DNA of 64,000 nt from Mallotus nudiflorus (taxonomy: Eukaryota > Streptophyta > Magnoliopsida > Malpighiales > Euphorbiaceae), in contig CANTUR010000384.1 in the NCBI GenBank assembly GCA_947683625.1, forward strand, positions 1,548,001 through 1,612,000, in the 5' to 3' direction. Positions 1 through 16,025 of the stretch are shown piece by piece. The notes beneath the pieces are model-generated. The model was not told where the DNA came from, searched no databases, and saw only the letters and a program-made list of their open reading frames with translations. Each line of letters opens with the position of its first letter. The stretch's first letter is position 1. The translations under genes and the position numbers were made by a program.

Positions 1-828
1 TGATTTGATTTAATGTGAGATGTGATTTGTGAGTGTGATTGCTGGAGCTCAGTTGACCAAGTGTCTCGGGGCCAATCACACTGACAGTCAGACTGCTGCA
101 GCTCAGTTGACTTAGTGTCTCGGGGCCAGTCTACTGTCCAAATGGAACAAGTGAACTTATTTGGAATAAGTGAGCCTGTATGGCTAGAGTGTTGTCTAAC
201 ACTGTTTGAGGTTGCGATTTTCTAGGGTTCTATTTGATCCTTCATAAAAAGTGATTTTCAGTAATTATATAAAATGATTTTATTGCATCTGTGTGTATCT
301 GCTTGTATATATACTTATTATATATATACTGTTGATTGTGTGCATTGCCATTTAGTATACTTATTATAACAATTCACTCAGTGAGGTCTAACTCCCCTCT
401 GTTGACTATTTTTCAGGAGAGTCATTGTCTTCAGACCTCAATAGCAGACCCTTACGCCAGATTTCTTCTGCCCCAGCTTCACTATGTAAACTGCTTATCT
501 GAGTTTTATTTTATAATCTAGACACTGCAGTAGTTGTAAACAGTTGTGGAGTTTATGTATTATATTTGTGTGAGTTATGTATTTTAAAGATTTGTACTGG
601 ATTTGTATTAAAGAAATATTTATATATATGAGAGGTGGATGTTCGTTTAATTTCATTAGTGGATTATTATTTTATTATTTATGATTTTATTTCCGCTGTA
701 AAATATTTTATTTATATTATTATGAGTATTGCATGTTTTTATTTATTTTAAGGCTTGCTACGGGTTCTGGATTCGAAAGAATTCCCGTTCTCTAGCGTCG
801 GTCATGGCCCCTGTTTTGGGTCGTGACA
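1..828 (+). mobile_element. Family-A LTR, 3' part (5' end outside window)
   Basis: The segment ends with the family-A terminus (GGCTTGCTACGGGTTC ... TTTTGGGTCGTGACA, last base 828). It contains the twin stem-loop module (33-132), the ACTCCCCTCTGTTGAC block near 390-405 and the conserved U5 tail. The sequence from 829 on belongs to a different, older LTR, so this copy is inserted in family B. Its start and left target duplication lie upstream of the window, so I cannot tell a solo LTR from the 3' LTR of a longer element. Confidence 0.85.
33..132 (+). other. Twin stem-loop module, copy in the first LTR
   Basis: Two consecutive hairpins. The first stem is GTGTGATTG (33-41) with CAATCACAC (73-81). 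The second is AGACTG (90-95) with CAGTCT (127-132). The two loops share the sequence GGAGCTC...GTTGAC...TGTCTCGGGGC (here with a CAGCTC variant in loop 2). The 100-nt length matches the copies at 10647-10746, 24927-25026 and 32138-32237. Function is unknown; I infer an RNA or DNA structural role only from the pairing. Confidence 0.6.
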
Positions 829-3332
829 TTGTTGGATAAATATGTGTTTTGGTTGATATTAGTATAATATATGGTGATTAAATAATTTTAATGATTTTAT
901 AATTTTTGAGGAAATTATTTAGTATATTGGATATTTTATATTATAGGGGTAAATGTGTAATTTTGTGTTAATTATACTTAAATATTATGTTTTAGTTGAT
1001 TTTATAATTATTTAAGGTAATAAAATGATTTTTACAAATTAATTACTATTTTTAACTAATTAATACTATTTTTCAAATAATATATTATATATATTATTTT
1101 GGAAATAAATTGGGTTTAAAACTAATTTTATTATATAATTAAACTATTTATGCAATTAAATGTGAATTTTATTATGCTATGTTGAATAATTGTAAAAATT
1201 AAATTTTTATTAATATTGTATAATATTTGAGATTTTATTAGTTAAATTGTGATAATTTTGGAATATTATGTAAATAATAAGTGTATTTGTTATTTTGAGA
1301 TTAAATGTGTATTTTATTAGTTTTGTGATGTTAAATTGTGATTTTAAATATTATTTACAATTTATGTTAATTTAATTGTAAAATGAGGATTTTATTCTAT
1401 TTATGAATTTTTATTATCAAATATTATTTAAATTAGACTTTTATGTTTTAGTTGGAAAATAAAGGATTTTAAATATTTTTATGGGTTTTTGATGATTTTT
1501 ATTATTTTACTGTTTAATATTGTTTGTTTATGTATTGTGAACCTCGGTTGAGGATTTGTGGAGTTTGGGGTCCCAACCCGAGGTGTTGTGCTTTGAGATT
1601 TTAGAAGTGTATTTTTTGTATAGGATCAGCCCTACTTTTGTAGGGAGATGTCCGTTTTACAGAGGAGACTCTATCAAAATTTTGGTAGATTTCTCGTAAA
1701 ACATGACAACTAGTTCGAGTCTAGTTTTGAATTTTTGATTGAGTCTTTCTATAGTAATCCTAGAAATGTAAAAATTAGTAGTTATTCTGATTGTTATTGT
1801 TATTTTATTTTTCTAGCTGTGCTAAGGCCGAGGCCTAACAGACCAGGCTCGCTAAGTCTATCTCATGGAGTGCAAATTAGTGAGTTATTATACGGTATAT
1901 ATATGCATTGCATATAGGATGCATGACTTAGGATTTTTCATTTTCATTATATGCCTTTAAAAGTGATTTAAATTTTAATAAGATTTGGTATAATTTTAGT
2001 TTATTTTTAGTATATTTTGATGTATTTGTCTGCATATTTTCTATATACATTTACGATATCTTTGGTATATTTAGGGTCTATTTTTGATATATGTATGCTA
2101 GGCAAATAGGTTTATTTTTAGTATATTTTAGTATATATATACATGTTTTAAATGTATATTTATTCATAATTTTTTTATTTAAATGATTAGTATATTTTAG
2201 ATATATTCCTAAATAAATGCATGTCATATTATTAATTTATACGTAAATTGTTTTTAAGTATATTCATGGTTTATTTTTGGTATATTTCATGTTTCATTTG
2301 ACATATATATACCCGAAATATATATGGTTTATTTTAGGTATATTTCTAGTATATATGGTTTATTTTACTATTATGAATGTCATTCTACACTATTTACTTT
2401 TTGAATGGATGATTTATCTCAAATGAAGGATATCAATAGAACGTGCTACCTAGTGGGTAGCACTAGGACCGTGTACGTACCGGTGCTATAGATCTAGGTT
2501 TGAGTGAGGAATTACTTATGGTAATTATAATATGATTGAGATGTGATGTGATTGATAGTGTGATTGTTGGAGCTCGGTTGACCAAGTGTCTCGGGGCTAA
2601 TCACACTGACAGTCAGACTGCTGGAGCTCGATCGACTTAGTGTCTCAGGGCCAGTCTACTGTCCAAAATGGAATAAGTGATTTACTTGAATTTAATTGAG
2701 CCTGTATGGCTAGAGGGATGATATGGTTGATTGAGGTTGCAATTAATAGGGTTCTATTTGATCCTTCATGTATTAAAATAAATCTTTTCTGCAATTATTA
2801 TATTTATTAAAATAGAGTTGGCATTGATGTGAAATGCATGTATATGCATATATATATAAGAATGCTTGACTGGATATGGTTAGATTGCATGTATATATAG
2901 TACAATAATTCACTCAGTGAAGTCTAACCCCCCTCAATTATTTTTTCAGGAGATCTTCTATCATCAGACCTTAGTAGTAGAGTTCTTCGCCGATGTTCTT
3001 CCGTCCCGGCTATTTTATGTAAATGTATATTTTGAACTCTGATTTGTATTCTAGAAACTGTAGTAGTAGTGTTATTGAATCAGAAGAGTATTGTTTTATT
3101 TGATACTTTATACTCTGATAATTGTATTTGAACACTGTATGAATATATATTTATTTATGAAAAGATATTGAGTATTTATTTTTATATAATGATTCAAAAT
3201 TTTTTAATTCAGTCGTACTTTTATTTATATAATGCATGTTTTTATTTTTTTAAGGCTTGCTACGGGGTTCCGGATTCAAAAGAATTCCCGTTCCCTTGCG
3301 CCAGTCATGACTCCTAGTTTTAGGTCGTGACA
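829..3332 (+). mobile_element. Family-B Ty3/gypsy 5' LTR, older divergent family
   Basis: The LTR ends at 3332 with TTTTAGGTCGTGACA and is followed by pol remnants. Its 5' part lies upstream of the nested family-A LTR. It keeps the same order of conserved islands as family A: a TCAGCCCTAC/GTAGGGAGA hairpin near 1625-1650, the GCCGAGGCC island near 1828, the hairpin CCTAGTG/CACTAGG (2449-2467) and the twin stem-loops (2557-2657). The AT-rich sequence between them is much diverged. It is the 5' partner of the LTR starting at 6586, inferred from their flanking position around one pol and from similarity to the continuation at 19558-21837. Confidence 0.75.
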
Positions 3333-3429
3333 CTGGTAGAACTGTATGTTGCAGGATTAAATTCATTATATATTAGCATCTAAGTTGAGAATTGAAATTT
3401 AAAGAGTTATTTGTGGATTCATTCCTTTT
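3333..3429 (+). other. Remnant of deleted 5' leader/gag of the family-B element
   Basis: Only about 100 bases separate the LTR end from recognisable protease sequence. An intact element would have the primer-binding site, a leader, all of gag and the start of protease here (about 1.6 kb in element 2). The first bases after the LTR, CTGGTAGAACTG, match a tRNA-Met primer site only over TGGTA. The likeliest reading is one deletion that removed gag and the protease active site. Confidence 0.5.
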
Positions 3430-6400
3430 GGGTGTAATTGATCTTGATGTGATCCTTGGTATGGATTGGTTATCTTAGCATTATGCCATTATTGATTATT
3501 ATAGTAAAGAGGTAATTGTCAAAATTCCTGTTGAATAAGAGTTTAAGTTTGTGGGTGATAAGAGTTCTTCACCTCAAAATCTTATTTCCACTGTCATGGT
3601 TAAGAAGATGCTGAGGAAAGGTTTTTAGGGATACTTCAGTGGAGAAGATGTCTCTCATAGATGTTCCAGCAGGTTGTGAGTTTCCTGATGTCTTTCCTGA
3701 TAAGTCACTAGGTTTACCACCTCATAGAGAGATTGAATTCTGAATCGATGTGGTTCCTGACACAGCTCCTATTTTGATGCCGCCCTATAAAATGGCTCCT
3801 GTAGAGTTGAAGACATTAAAGGAGCAGTTGCAAGATTTACTGGACAAGGGTTTTATTAGACCCAACACTTCTCCTTAGGGTGCACCAGTCCTATTTATGA
3901 AGAAGAAGGATGGTACATTGAGACTGTGCATAGATTATAGAGAGTTGAATAAGGTGGCAATGAAAAATAAGTATCCTCTTCCGAGGATAGATGATTTGTT
4001 TGATTAGCTTCAGGTTGCATAGTTCTTCTTCAAGATTGATTTGAGATCAGGCTATCATCAGTTATTGATTAGAGAAGTCGATGTTCCTAAAATGATATTC
4101 TATACTAGATATGACCACTATGAGTTTCTGATGATGTCATTTGGATTAACTAATGCCCCAGCTACTTTCATAGATTTGATGAATAGGGTATCAAACCCTA
4201 TGTGGATCATTTTATGGTAGTCTTCATTGATGATATACTGGTGTATTCAAAGAGTATAGAGGAACATGTATATCACTTGAAGATAGTACTATAGACACTG
4301 AGAGAACATAAGCTTTATACTAAATTCTCGAAGTGTGATTTTTGGACTAAAAGTGTAGCATTTATTGATCACGTGGTAAAGATGGTATCTAAGTTGATCC
4401 ACAGAAGATTAAAGCAGTATCTGAGTGGCCCAAACCGATGATAGTCATTGAGATTCAGAGTTTTCTAGGATTGGCTGTGTATTATAGGAGATTCATTTAA
4501 GATTTCTCAAGAATTGCATCACCTACGACCCGCTAACTCAGAAGAATGTGAAGTTTGAGTGGTCAGATGCTTGTGAGAATAGTTTTTAGTTGTTAAAGGA
4601 GAAGATGACCACAACAATAGTGCTGACTTTGCCAAATGGAGAAGACAAGTTCACCGTTTATTATGATGCCCCTAGAGTTGGCCTAGGTTGTGTACTGATG
4701 CATAACGGTAAGGTGATAGCTTATGCTTTGAGGCAGTTGAAGAAACTTGAATAGATTTATCCTACTCATGACCTAGAGATGGCTGCAATGATTTTTGCTC
4801 TCAGGATTTGGAGACATTATTTGTATAGAGTGACTTGTGATATTTTCATAAATCACAAGAGTTTGTAGTACATTTTTTAGTAGAGGGATCTGAGCTTAAG
4901 ACAGAGGAGATGGTTGGAACTCCTGATCTTTATCACCCAGGCAAGGCTAGTGCGGGTAGCAGATGCCTTGAGTAGAAAATCCTTAGGTAGTCTTGCTCAC
5001 ATTAGTGTGGAGAGGAAACCTTTGATCTAAGAGTTCCACTAGTTAGTGGATCAGGGGTTGATGATGAAGATTAGCAGATCAGGTGGATTGCTAGCTTAGT
5101 TCAGAGTTAGATCAATGTTGAGAGATAGGATTAAGGCTGCTTAAAGTTGAGATCCTGTTTGAGCAGAGCTTAAGGAGAATGTTCATGAAGGGAAGTTCAC
5201 TGATTTTACACTTGATGATGAAGGTGTTTTATGGATTAGTGGAAGACTATGTATGCTTGATATGGATAATCTAAGATAGGAGATCCTAGAAGAAGCACAT
5301 TTTGCAGCTTATAGCGTATATCCAGGTGCTACAAAGATGTACCATAATATTAAGGATTTGTATTGGTGGGATGGTATGAAGAAGGATGTAGTTGATTTTG
5401 TTGCTAAGTGCTTAACTTGTCAACAGGTGAAAGCTGAACATCAGAAGCCTTCTGGGAAGCTTTAGCCTCTTCCTATTCCTAAGTGGAAATGGGAGAGAGT
5501 TACTATGGATTTTGTAACTGGGTTACCTCGTTTGAAGGATGGATACGATTCTATTTGGGTGATTGTGGAAAAGTTAACCAAATAAGCTCACTTCTTACCA
5601 ATTAAAGCTACTTATTCAATAGATAAATTGGACAAGCTGTATGTTAAGCATATTATGTGCCTACATGGAGTACCTTTGTCCATCGTATTTGATAGAGGTT
5701 CTGTGTTCACCTCTCAATTTTGGCAGAAGTTGCAAGAAGCTATGGGCACTAGACTTGACTTCAGTACTGCTTTTCAACCTCAGACAGATGGTCAATCTAA
5801 GAGGACGATCTAGGCACTTGAGGATATGTTGAGAATCTGTGTAATGGATCTTGGAGGTAGTTAGGATGATCATCTACCATTGGTAAAGTTTGCTTACAAT
5901 AACAATTACTACAACAATATTGAAATGGCACCGTAGGAGAATTTGTATAAGAGGAAGTGTAAATCCCCTCAATGTTGGAATGAAGTGGGAGAGATAAAGT
6001 TTACTGGACTTGAGATTATTCTGGATGCAGCTGAGAAAGTTTCTTTGATCAGGAGAAGATTAGAAACTGCAGCTAGCAGATAAAAGAGCTATGCAGATCC
6101 AAAGCGCAAGGATATTGAGTTTTAGGTTGGTGTTATCGATAAAGGGTGTGATGAGATTTGGCAAAAAGAAAAAATTAGCACCGAGATATATTGGACTATT
6201 CGAGATTTTGTAGAGAGTTGACATGGTTGCATATCAGTTGGCTTTGCTTCTGAATCTATCATAAGTGCATCCATTGTTCCATATCTCGATGCTGAGGAAG
6301 TATATTTTTGACCCTTCGCACATTTATAGCCCAGAGTGTGGAAGTGGATGAAGATCTGGCGTACGAGGAAGAACCAATAGCAATTGTGGATTTTTAAGTT

Positions 6401-6523
6401 ATCCAACTACATTCGAAATAGATCTCGATGGTTAAAGTGTTGTGGAGGAACAACTTGGAAGAGTACACGTGGGAGACAGAAGCTGAGATGCGAACAACGT
6501 ACCCTTATCTTTTTCCTCGATGA
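3430..6523 (+). pseudogene. pol: Decayed Ty3/gypsy pol (protease end, RT, RNase H, integrase, chromodomain-like)
   Basis: Translation in pieces gives protease C-terminus (DVILGMDWL near 3445-3475), then RT with KKDGTLRLCIDYRELNK near 3900-3950, FGLTNAPATF near 4140-4170 and the FIDDIL catalytic block near 4225. RNase H follows (YYDAPRVG near 4660), then an integrase zinc-binding region (CLTCQQVKAEHQ near 5410-5440) and integrase core with FDRGSVFTSQFW near 5690-5730. A chromodomain-like tail ends at TGA 6521-6523. Many in-frame stops (for example the TAG in CTTAGGGTGC near 3877) and several frameshifts make it non-functional. The longest open piece, 5628-5813, spans the middle of the integrase core. 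It is clearly older than elements 1 and 2. Gag is absent. Confidence 0.85.
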
Positions 6524-6572
6524 TTTCTTGTATTCCTTTCTTTTATTTTGAAAATTCGAGGACGAATTTTAT

Positions 6573-6584
6573 AAGGAGGGAAGA
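6573..6584 (+). other. Polypurine tract of the family-B element
   Basis: AAGGAGGGAAGA lies one base before the 3' LTR start (TGTTATGACCC at 6586). This is the expected site for plus-strand DNA priming in an LTR retrotransposon. Confidence 0.8.
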
Positions 6585-6585
6585 C

Positions 6586-7157
6586 TGTTATGACCCGATA
6601 TTTTATAAATTATTAAATTAATTATGATATTGTAGTGTTAATAAATATTTTTATTAATTAATATTTTAATATTTTAATTTTATTATTATTCTAATTATTT
6701 ATTTTAGTAAATTGTAGCATTTGATTATTGATGAGATTAAATTTTATTTCGAAAGTTATTATTTATTTTATTATTAATTGGTAATTATTGTTAAATTAAA
6801 TTTAAGTTAAATTTTATTGTTATATTATTTAGTATTATTAATATTAAATGTGTATTTTTTTAATTATATACTTATATGTGGTAGAGATTTAATTTGGGAG
6901 TTTAAATATTATATTATATATTATATTATGCAATTATTTTATAATAAAAAAAGGGACAAAAGTTAAAATTTTCAGGCCATACCTGCACCACCATCTTCAT
7001 CATTTCCTTTTTTTTTTCATTTTCTTCATCATCATCATATTCTTCTTGCTATGCTGCCAAACCACCACCACGCCACTACTCCAAAATCATCAGACCACCA
7101 CCAGCAACAACACTGGCAGTAGTAGACAGCAGTAGCAGCAATAGCAACAGCAGTGAC
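6586..7157 (+). mobile_element. Family-B 3' LTR, first segment
   Basis: Starts TGTTATGACCCGATATTTTA, which matches the family-B LTR start at 53424 (TGTTATAATCCGATATTTTA). It includes a C/A-rich stretch of CACCACCA and CAGCAGTAG type (6985-7150), equivalent to 53880-53960. It is interrupted at 7158 by a family-A type LTR and resumes at 19558. Joining CAGCAGTGAC (left) to GTGGCAACAGTG (right) gives the uninterrupted order seen at about 53950, so the split is well supported. Confidence 0.8.
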
Positions 7158-7604
7158 TGTAATATCTCGAATTTTTATATAATTTTAAACTGTATCGGGA
7201 TATGCAGTGTTAATAATTTATATATATATATTTATGATTATTTAATGAGTTTGTTATTTATTAAAATTATTTTTAATTATTTTGAGTCCTTTACGTAAAA
7301 TTTTCTCGGAAATTTTATTTTTGGAAAAATTAAAACGTGAATAATTAAATATTAATTATTTTAAGTAGTTTTATGAAATTGCATGAGTCCATGCATAATT
7401 TTCAAGTGTCAAATAAAATATATATACGTACATGCATTTAAATTAAATTAGGGTTTATTTAATTATATTATATTATATTATATAGTTTTAATATTAATTA
7501 ATTAAGTGTGTATATATGTATATATGTGTATATATATTATTAAAATATGTTTGTGGTGCATATTTATTGTGTGTATTATATTATATATTAAAATAATATA
7601 AGTT

Positions 7605-7606
<2 letters not shown>

Positions 7607-7669
<63 letters not shown>

Positions 7670-7694
7670 CATACACACACACACACACACATAT
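7607..7694. repeat. Compound (AT)n-(CA)n microsatellite
   Basis: About 58 bases of alternating AT (7607-7665) run directly into CATACATACACACAC... (7666-7692). It lies between the U3-like end and the C-rich island of the host LTR. Long Ile-Tyr open frames over it are artefacts of the repeat. Confidence 0.95.
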
Positions 7695-8197
7695 AATATA
7701 TTAACTAAAATAAAAATTTGAAATATGTGCAATCGTGCCATTATCACCTTCTCCTTCCTCTCAATCGTCCCTTCATCGATGCCAGCCACTGCTATGCCAT
7801 TCTCTTCCCGTCGGTGTGCCACCTCCCTTGCCAGCCATTTTTGACGTCCAGAGCATCCATTTCCAGTGAGTTTGGCTGGATTTCTTTAAAGTTGTTGAAA
7901 GTTGCCATTGTTGTCGTTCATCGACTTTCCAGCCACCGTTTCGAGGCCCACTGGTCTCTAACTCCTCCTTGAGCTTCGGTGAGTGCATTTCCAAGCTTTG
8001 TTTCACTTGAAATAGTCTAGAGTTCCCTAGGTTTTGATTTTACAATTTTAGCCTACTAGGGTTTTCCATTTTCATGATATTTTTGGTATATCTAGGGTCG
8101 TATTTTTATATATGCATATTAAATAATCATGCATGTTGTTATGATATATGCACATTAAACAATTAGGTTTAGGTTTAATATATTTTAGTAGTATATA

Positions 8198-11535
<3,338 letters not shown>

Positions 11536-12007
11536 ATATACATGTAATATCTCGTGTTTTTAAATATTTTTATACTGCATCGGGATATGCAGTGTTAATA
11601 ATTTTTGTATATATTTATGATATTTCATGAGTTGTTATTTAATTAAAATTGATTTTTATTATTTTATGTTATTTTAAGTATTATACGTAAAATTTTCCCG
11701 GGACTTACATTTTCGGGAAAATTTTACGTAAATAATTTACTATTAATTATTTTAATTAGATTTACGCATTTGCATGAACTCATATATATTTTTAAAGTAC
11801 TAAATAATGTATATGTGTGTATTTATTTAATTAGGGTTTAATTAATTACCCTAATATTTTACTATTTATTAATTAGTTTTATTGTTATTTAATTATTTTT
11901 ATTTAGTATATAAATTATTAAAATATTAAATTATATATGTGTGGTGGGTAATTTTTCCAAGTATTATATTAATATACTATATTATAAATTATTAAAATAT
12001 TATTAAT

Positions 12008-12012
<5 letters not shown>

Positions 12013-12063
<51 letters not shown>
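12013..12063. repeat. (AT)n microsatellite
   Basis: About 50 bases of AT repeat in the promoter-proximal part of the LTR. A shorter run at 12221-12243 marks the second copy of the adjacent duplication. Confidence 0.95.
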
Positions 12064-12067
<4 letters not shown>

Positions 12068-12400
12068 CTTTTTTTTCTTTCCTCTTCTATTTTTTTTCTC
12101 TCCTTCCCCGACTTCCCTCCATCAACCCTCACCCTCACCGCCTGTAACTTCCGATCATCGACCGTCAGAGTGCCTCCCGGCGTGCCACTATCTTCTCCAG
12201 TAGCTCCACCATTTCGGTCGTATATATATATATATATATATATAATTCTTTTTTTTCTTTCCTCTTCTATTTTTTTCTCTCCTTCCTCGACTTCCCTCCA
12301 TCAACCCTCACCCTCACCGCCTGTAACTTCCGATCATCGACCGTCAGAGTGCCTCCCGGCATGCCACTATCTTCTCCAGTAGCTCCACCATTTCGGTCGT
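12061..12400 (+). repeat. Tandem duplication, period about 180 bp, in LTR C-rich island
   Basis: TATAATTCTTTTTTTTCTTT begins at 12061 and again at 12241. The following sequence through ATTTCGGTCG is nearly identical in both copies (12061-12220 and 12241-12400). Sister LTRs, for example 8690-8845, have one copy. The breakpoints lie in TATATA runs, suggesting slippage or unequal exchange there. Confidence 0.9.
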
Positions 12401-15400
12401 CTTCCCCGGCGCCGATCAACTTGTCTTCCACCATTTTTGGCTGAAAGTTTCATTTTCTCACACCTCACGATTTCGGCCACCAAATTCCCTCATTCTGGTG
12501 TTGTTGGACTCCCCTGAAGCATAAAAGATGATTCCAAGCTTTGTTTAAGCTCAAAACTTGATTTGGTATGGTTTTTCTCAATTTTTCAATTTCAACCATA
12601 ATTGATTTTCGAATTTTTTTTGAGCTTTTCTTTGTGATTCATGAAAATTCCCTTAACAAATGTTGATCCTAGTAGCTTAATCTACATGTGTGAATTATTG
12701 TAGAATTTTTAGGAATTATTTTGATTTTTGGGTGTTTTTGAATATTTTATTATTATTTTCTAATTTTCAAAAATTAATTAATTAAATTATGAAATTGTGT
12801 TTTATGATAAATATAGGTGTTAAAATGAATTATAGGAATTTATTTGGAATTTTTTATGAATTTCTATGTATTTATTTTGAATTTAATTAGTTTATGTAAT
12901 TTTTGAAAAATAGGGTTAATTGTGTTTTTAATTGAAATTAATTAGTTAATTGAGTTTAATTATTGATATTATTGATAAATATGTTGAGAAAATTAATTTT
13001 GTGCAATTATATTATTTTTGGTGAATTTTTGGAGTAATTTTAGTATATTTATATATAGGGGCATTTTGGTAATTTTACACTAAATTTGTTAAAAATATAA
13101 TTAAATTGGTTTTAATAGTTATTTAAGGTATAAAAATGATTTCTACAAATTATTTAGTATTTTTAATTGATTAAAACTATTTTTCGTGAATTATTTTCAA
13201 TTATATATATAATATACGATTTTTCTAATAAAATGAGTTTTTATCGGTTTTTACTGTGTTTTAGGGTTAATTATGTAAATTCTACTTATTAAATGTATTT
13301 CGGTGATATAAGGGCATTTTGGTATTTTTATAATTATTCTGTGAATTGTGGACCCCAGTCGGTAGACTGTAGTTTAGAGTCCGACCGAGGGGTTATGGAT
13401 GTGTTTCTGTGTCTGTTTTTCGAAGTGCATTTCTTTGCAGGGCCGGCTCTACTCTTTGAGTAGAGAGATGTTCATTTTACAGGGGAGGTTCTGCCAAATT
13501 TTTGGTAGAATTCTTGTAAAACGTGATGTCCGATCAAACCCTAATTCTGATTCTGTATCTAATATTCTAGATCGAGTTTCTAGGATTTTCTATTAGGTTT
13601 ATTTTGATGTCTGTTATTTTTGTTTGTTTAGTTGCGCCGAGACTGAGGCCTAGTGGACTAGGCCCATCGGGCCCATCTCGAGGAGTGCACTAAGTGTGAG
13701 TTACTATTATATATATATATGCCTTTAGGGTGCATGATTTAGAAATGTATGTTTTATTTTGATTAAATATACATAAATGGTTTAATTATTACTTAAGTTT
13801 ATTTTTAGTTTATTTTTGGTTTATTTTCTGTATATTTAAACTATATGCATGTCTTATTAATGAATTATGCTTAAAATGTTTTTGAATATATTTCTAGCTT
13901 ATTTTGTAATTATATTGGATTTATTTGACGTATATATACTCGAAATATACCTTGTTTACTTTTGGTATATTTTTAGTATATATATGGTTTATGTTGCTAT
14001 TTTATTTAATTCATGCATCATTTACTTTATGAATGTATGGTTTATATTTTAATGAAGGATATCGATAGAACGTGCTACCTAGTGGGCAGCACTAGGACCA
14101 AGTACGTACCGGTACGCTTATAGCATTTAGGCTATATTACTAACTTGTTCGAGGGTATTGATTGGATATGATTATTTGATGTGTGATATGATTTAGGAGT
14201 GTGATTACTGGAGCTCGGTTGACTAAGTGTCTCGGGGCCAATCACACTGACAGTCAGACTGTTGGAGCTCGGTCGACTTAGTGTCTCAGGGCCAGTCTAC
14301 TGTCCAAATGGAACAAGTGAATATATTGAAATAAGTGAGCCTGTATGGCTAGAGTGTTGTCTAACACTATTTTGAGGTTGCGATATTCTAGGGTTCTATT
14401 TGATCCTTCATGAACTGTGATTTTCAATAAAAATATATAAAATGATTTTATTGCATTTGTGTGTATTTGCTTGTATATATGCTTATTATATATATACTGT
14501 TGACTGTGTGCATCGGCATTTAGTATGCATGTATATATATTATAGTAATTCACTCAGTGAGGTCTGACTCCCCTCTATTGACCATTTTTCAAGAGAGTCT
14601 TCTTCGTCAGACCTTAGTAGCAGGCCTGTACGCCGGATTTCTTCCGCCCCGGCTTCTTTATGTAAACTGCACACTTGAGTTTTATTTTTATAATCTAGAC
14701 ACTGCAGTAGTTGTAAATAAATTTGTGGGTTTTATGTAATATATCTGTGAGAGATATGTACTTTGAATATTTGAACTGAAACTTGTATTAAAGGATTTAT
14801 TTATATATAAGATGAGAATTCGATTTAATTTTCATTTGACAGAAATATTATTTTGATAATTATGATTTTATTTCCACTGCATTAAGTGTGGTTATTATTA
14901 TTACTTTATGTTTTATTTTATTTTTAGGCTTGCTACGGGTTCCGAATTCGAAAGAATTCCTGTTCCCTAGTGCCGGTCATGGCCCCTGTTTTGGGTCGTG
15001 ACAATATATGTTTTAAAATGTACAATTAGTCACAATTATTTTATTGAATGATTAGTATACTTTAGGTATAGTTTCAGTATATTTTAGGTTTATTCTTAAA
15101 TAATTGCATGCTATATTATAAACCTACACTTAAATTGTTTTTAAGTTTATTTTTGGTATATTTTTGATATATTCCCCAAATAAATGCATGTTTTATTATT
15201 AATTGAAACCTAAAACATTAGTGGTATACTTAGGGTTTAATCGTGATATATGCATGCTAGAAAATTAGGTTATTTTGGTATATTATGAATCTATGTTAAA
15301 CCTAAACACATATTTAAATGAATTTTTATACATAATTATTTTATTAAGTGATTTGTGCACTTAGGTATATTCTTTGTATATTTAGGTACATTTTTAAGCA

Positions 15401-15771
15401 AATGCATGATGTATTATTAAAATGCACTTAAATTGTTTTTAACTCTTTTAACGGTTTACCTTTAGTATATTTCATATTTTTATTTGATATATATATATAT
15501 ATATACCCGAAATATACTGGGTATATTTTAGGTATATTTTTGGTATATATATATGGTTGATTTTATTATTATGAATATTGTCCCACACTAATAAATTTCA
15601 GAATGAATGATTTATTTTAAGTGAAGGATATCAATAGAACGTGCTTCCTAGTGGGTAGCACTAGGATCGTATACGTACCGGTGTGATAGATAAGGGTTGA
15701 TTGAGAATTAATTGTGATGATTATAATTAATTTGATGGATTTGACTAAGATTAATGGTATATTAGATAGTG

Positions 15772-16025
15772 TGATTGTTGTAGCTCGGTTGACTAGGAGT
15801 CTCAGGGCCAATCACACTGGCAGTCAGACTGTTGGAGCTCTGTTGACTTAGTGTCTCAGGGCTAGTCTACTGTCCATAGTGGAATGAATGATCTATTGGG
15901 TTAATTGAGATGTGAGGTGATAGATAGTGTGATTGTTGGAGCTCAGTTGACTAAGTGTCTCGGGGCCAATCACATTGACAGCCAGACTACTGGAGCTCAG
16001 TCGACTTAGTGTCTCGGGGCCAGTT
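15772..16025 (+). repeat. Duplicated twin stem-loop module (four hairpin units)
   Basis: Module copy 1 begins GTGTGATTGTTGTAGCTC near 15772 and ends near 15878. Copy 2 begins GTGTGATTGTTGGAGCTC near 15927 and is cut at 16025 by an LTR insertion, continuing at 19232. Other LTRs carry one module (two hairpins); this one carries two, with a period of about 155 bp. Both first hairpins keep GTGTGATTG pairing, with CAATCACAC in copy 1 and CAATCACAT in copy 2. Confidence 0.75.

Larger units (their letters stand above)
11543..15003 (+). mobile_element. Solo family-A LTR, inserted 7 bp from the previous one
   Basis: TGTAATATCTCGTG (11543) to TTTTGGGTCGTGACA (15003), 3,461 bp. The flanks are ATACA (11538-11542) and ATATA (15004-15008), one C/T difference. 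The extra length over its sisters comes from a tandem duplication (12061-12400) and (AT)n tracts. All conserved islands are present, with the CTCTACT hairpin near 13447 and twin stem-loops near 14199-14300. No internal region is present. Confidence 0.9.

Noticed and set aside
3333..3346. Primer-binding site of the family-B element
   Set aside because: Only TGGTA of the tRNA-Met match remains; the following bases do not fit and gag is deleted, so I could not support it as a site.
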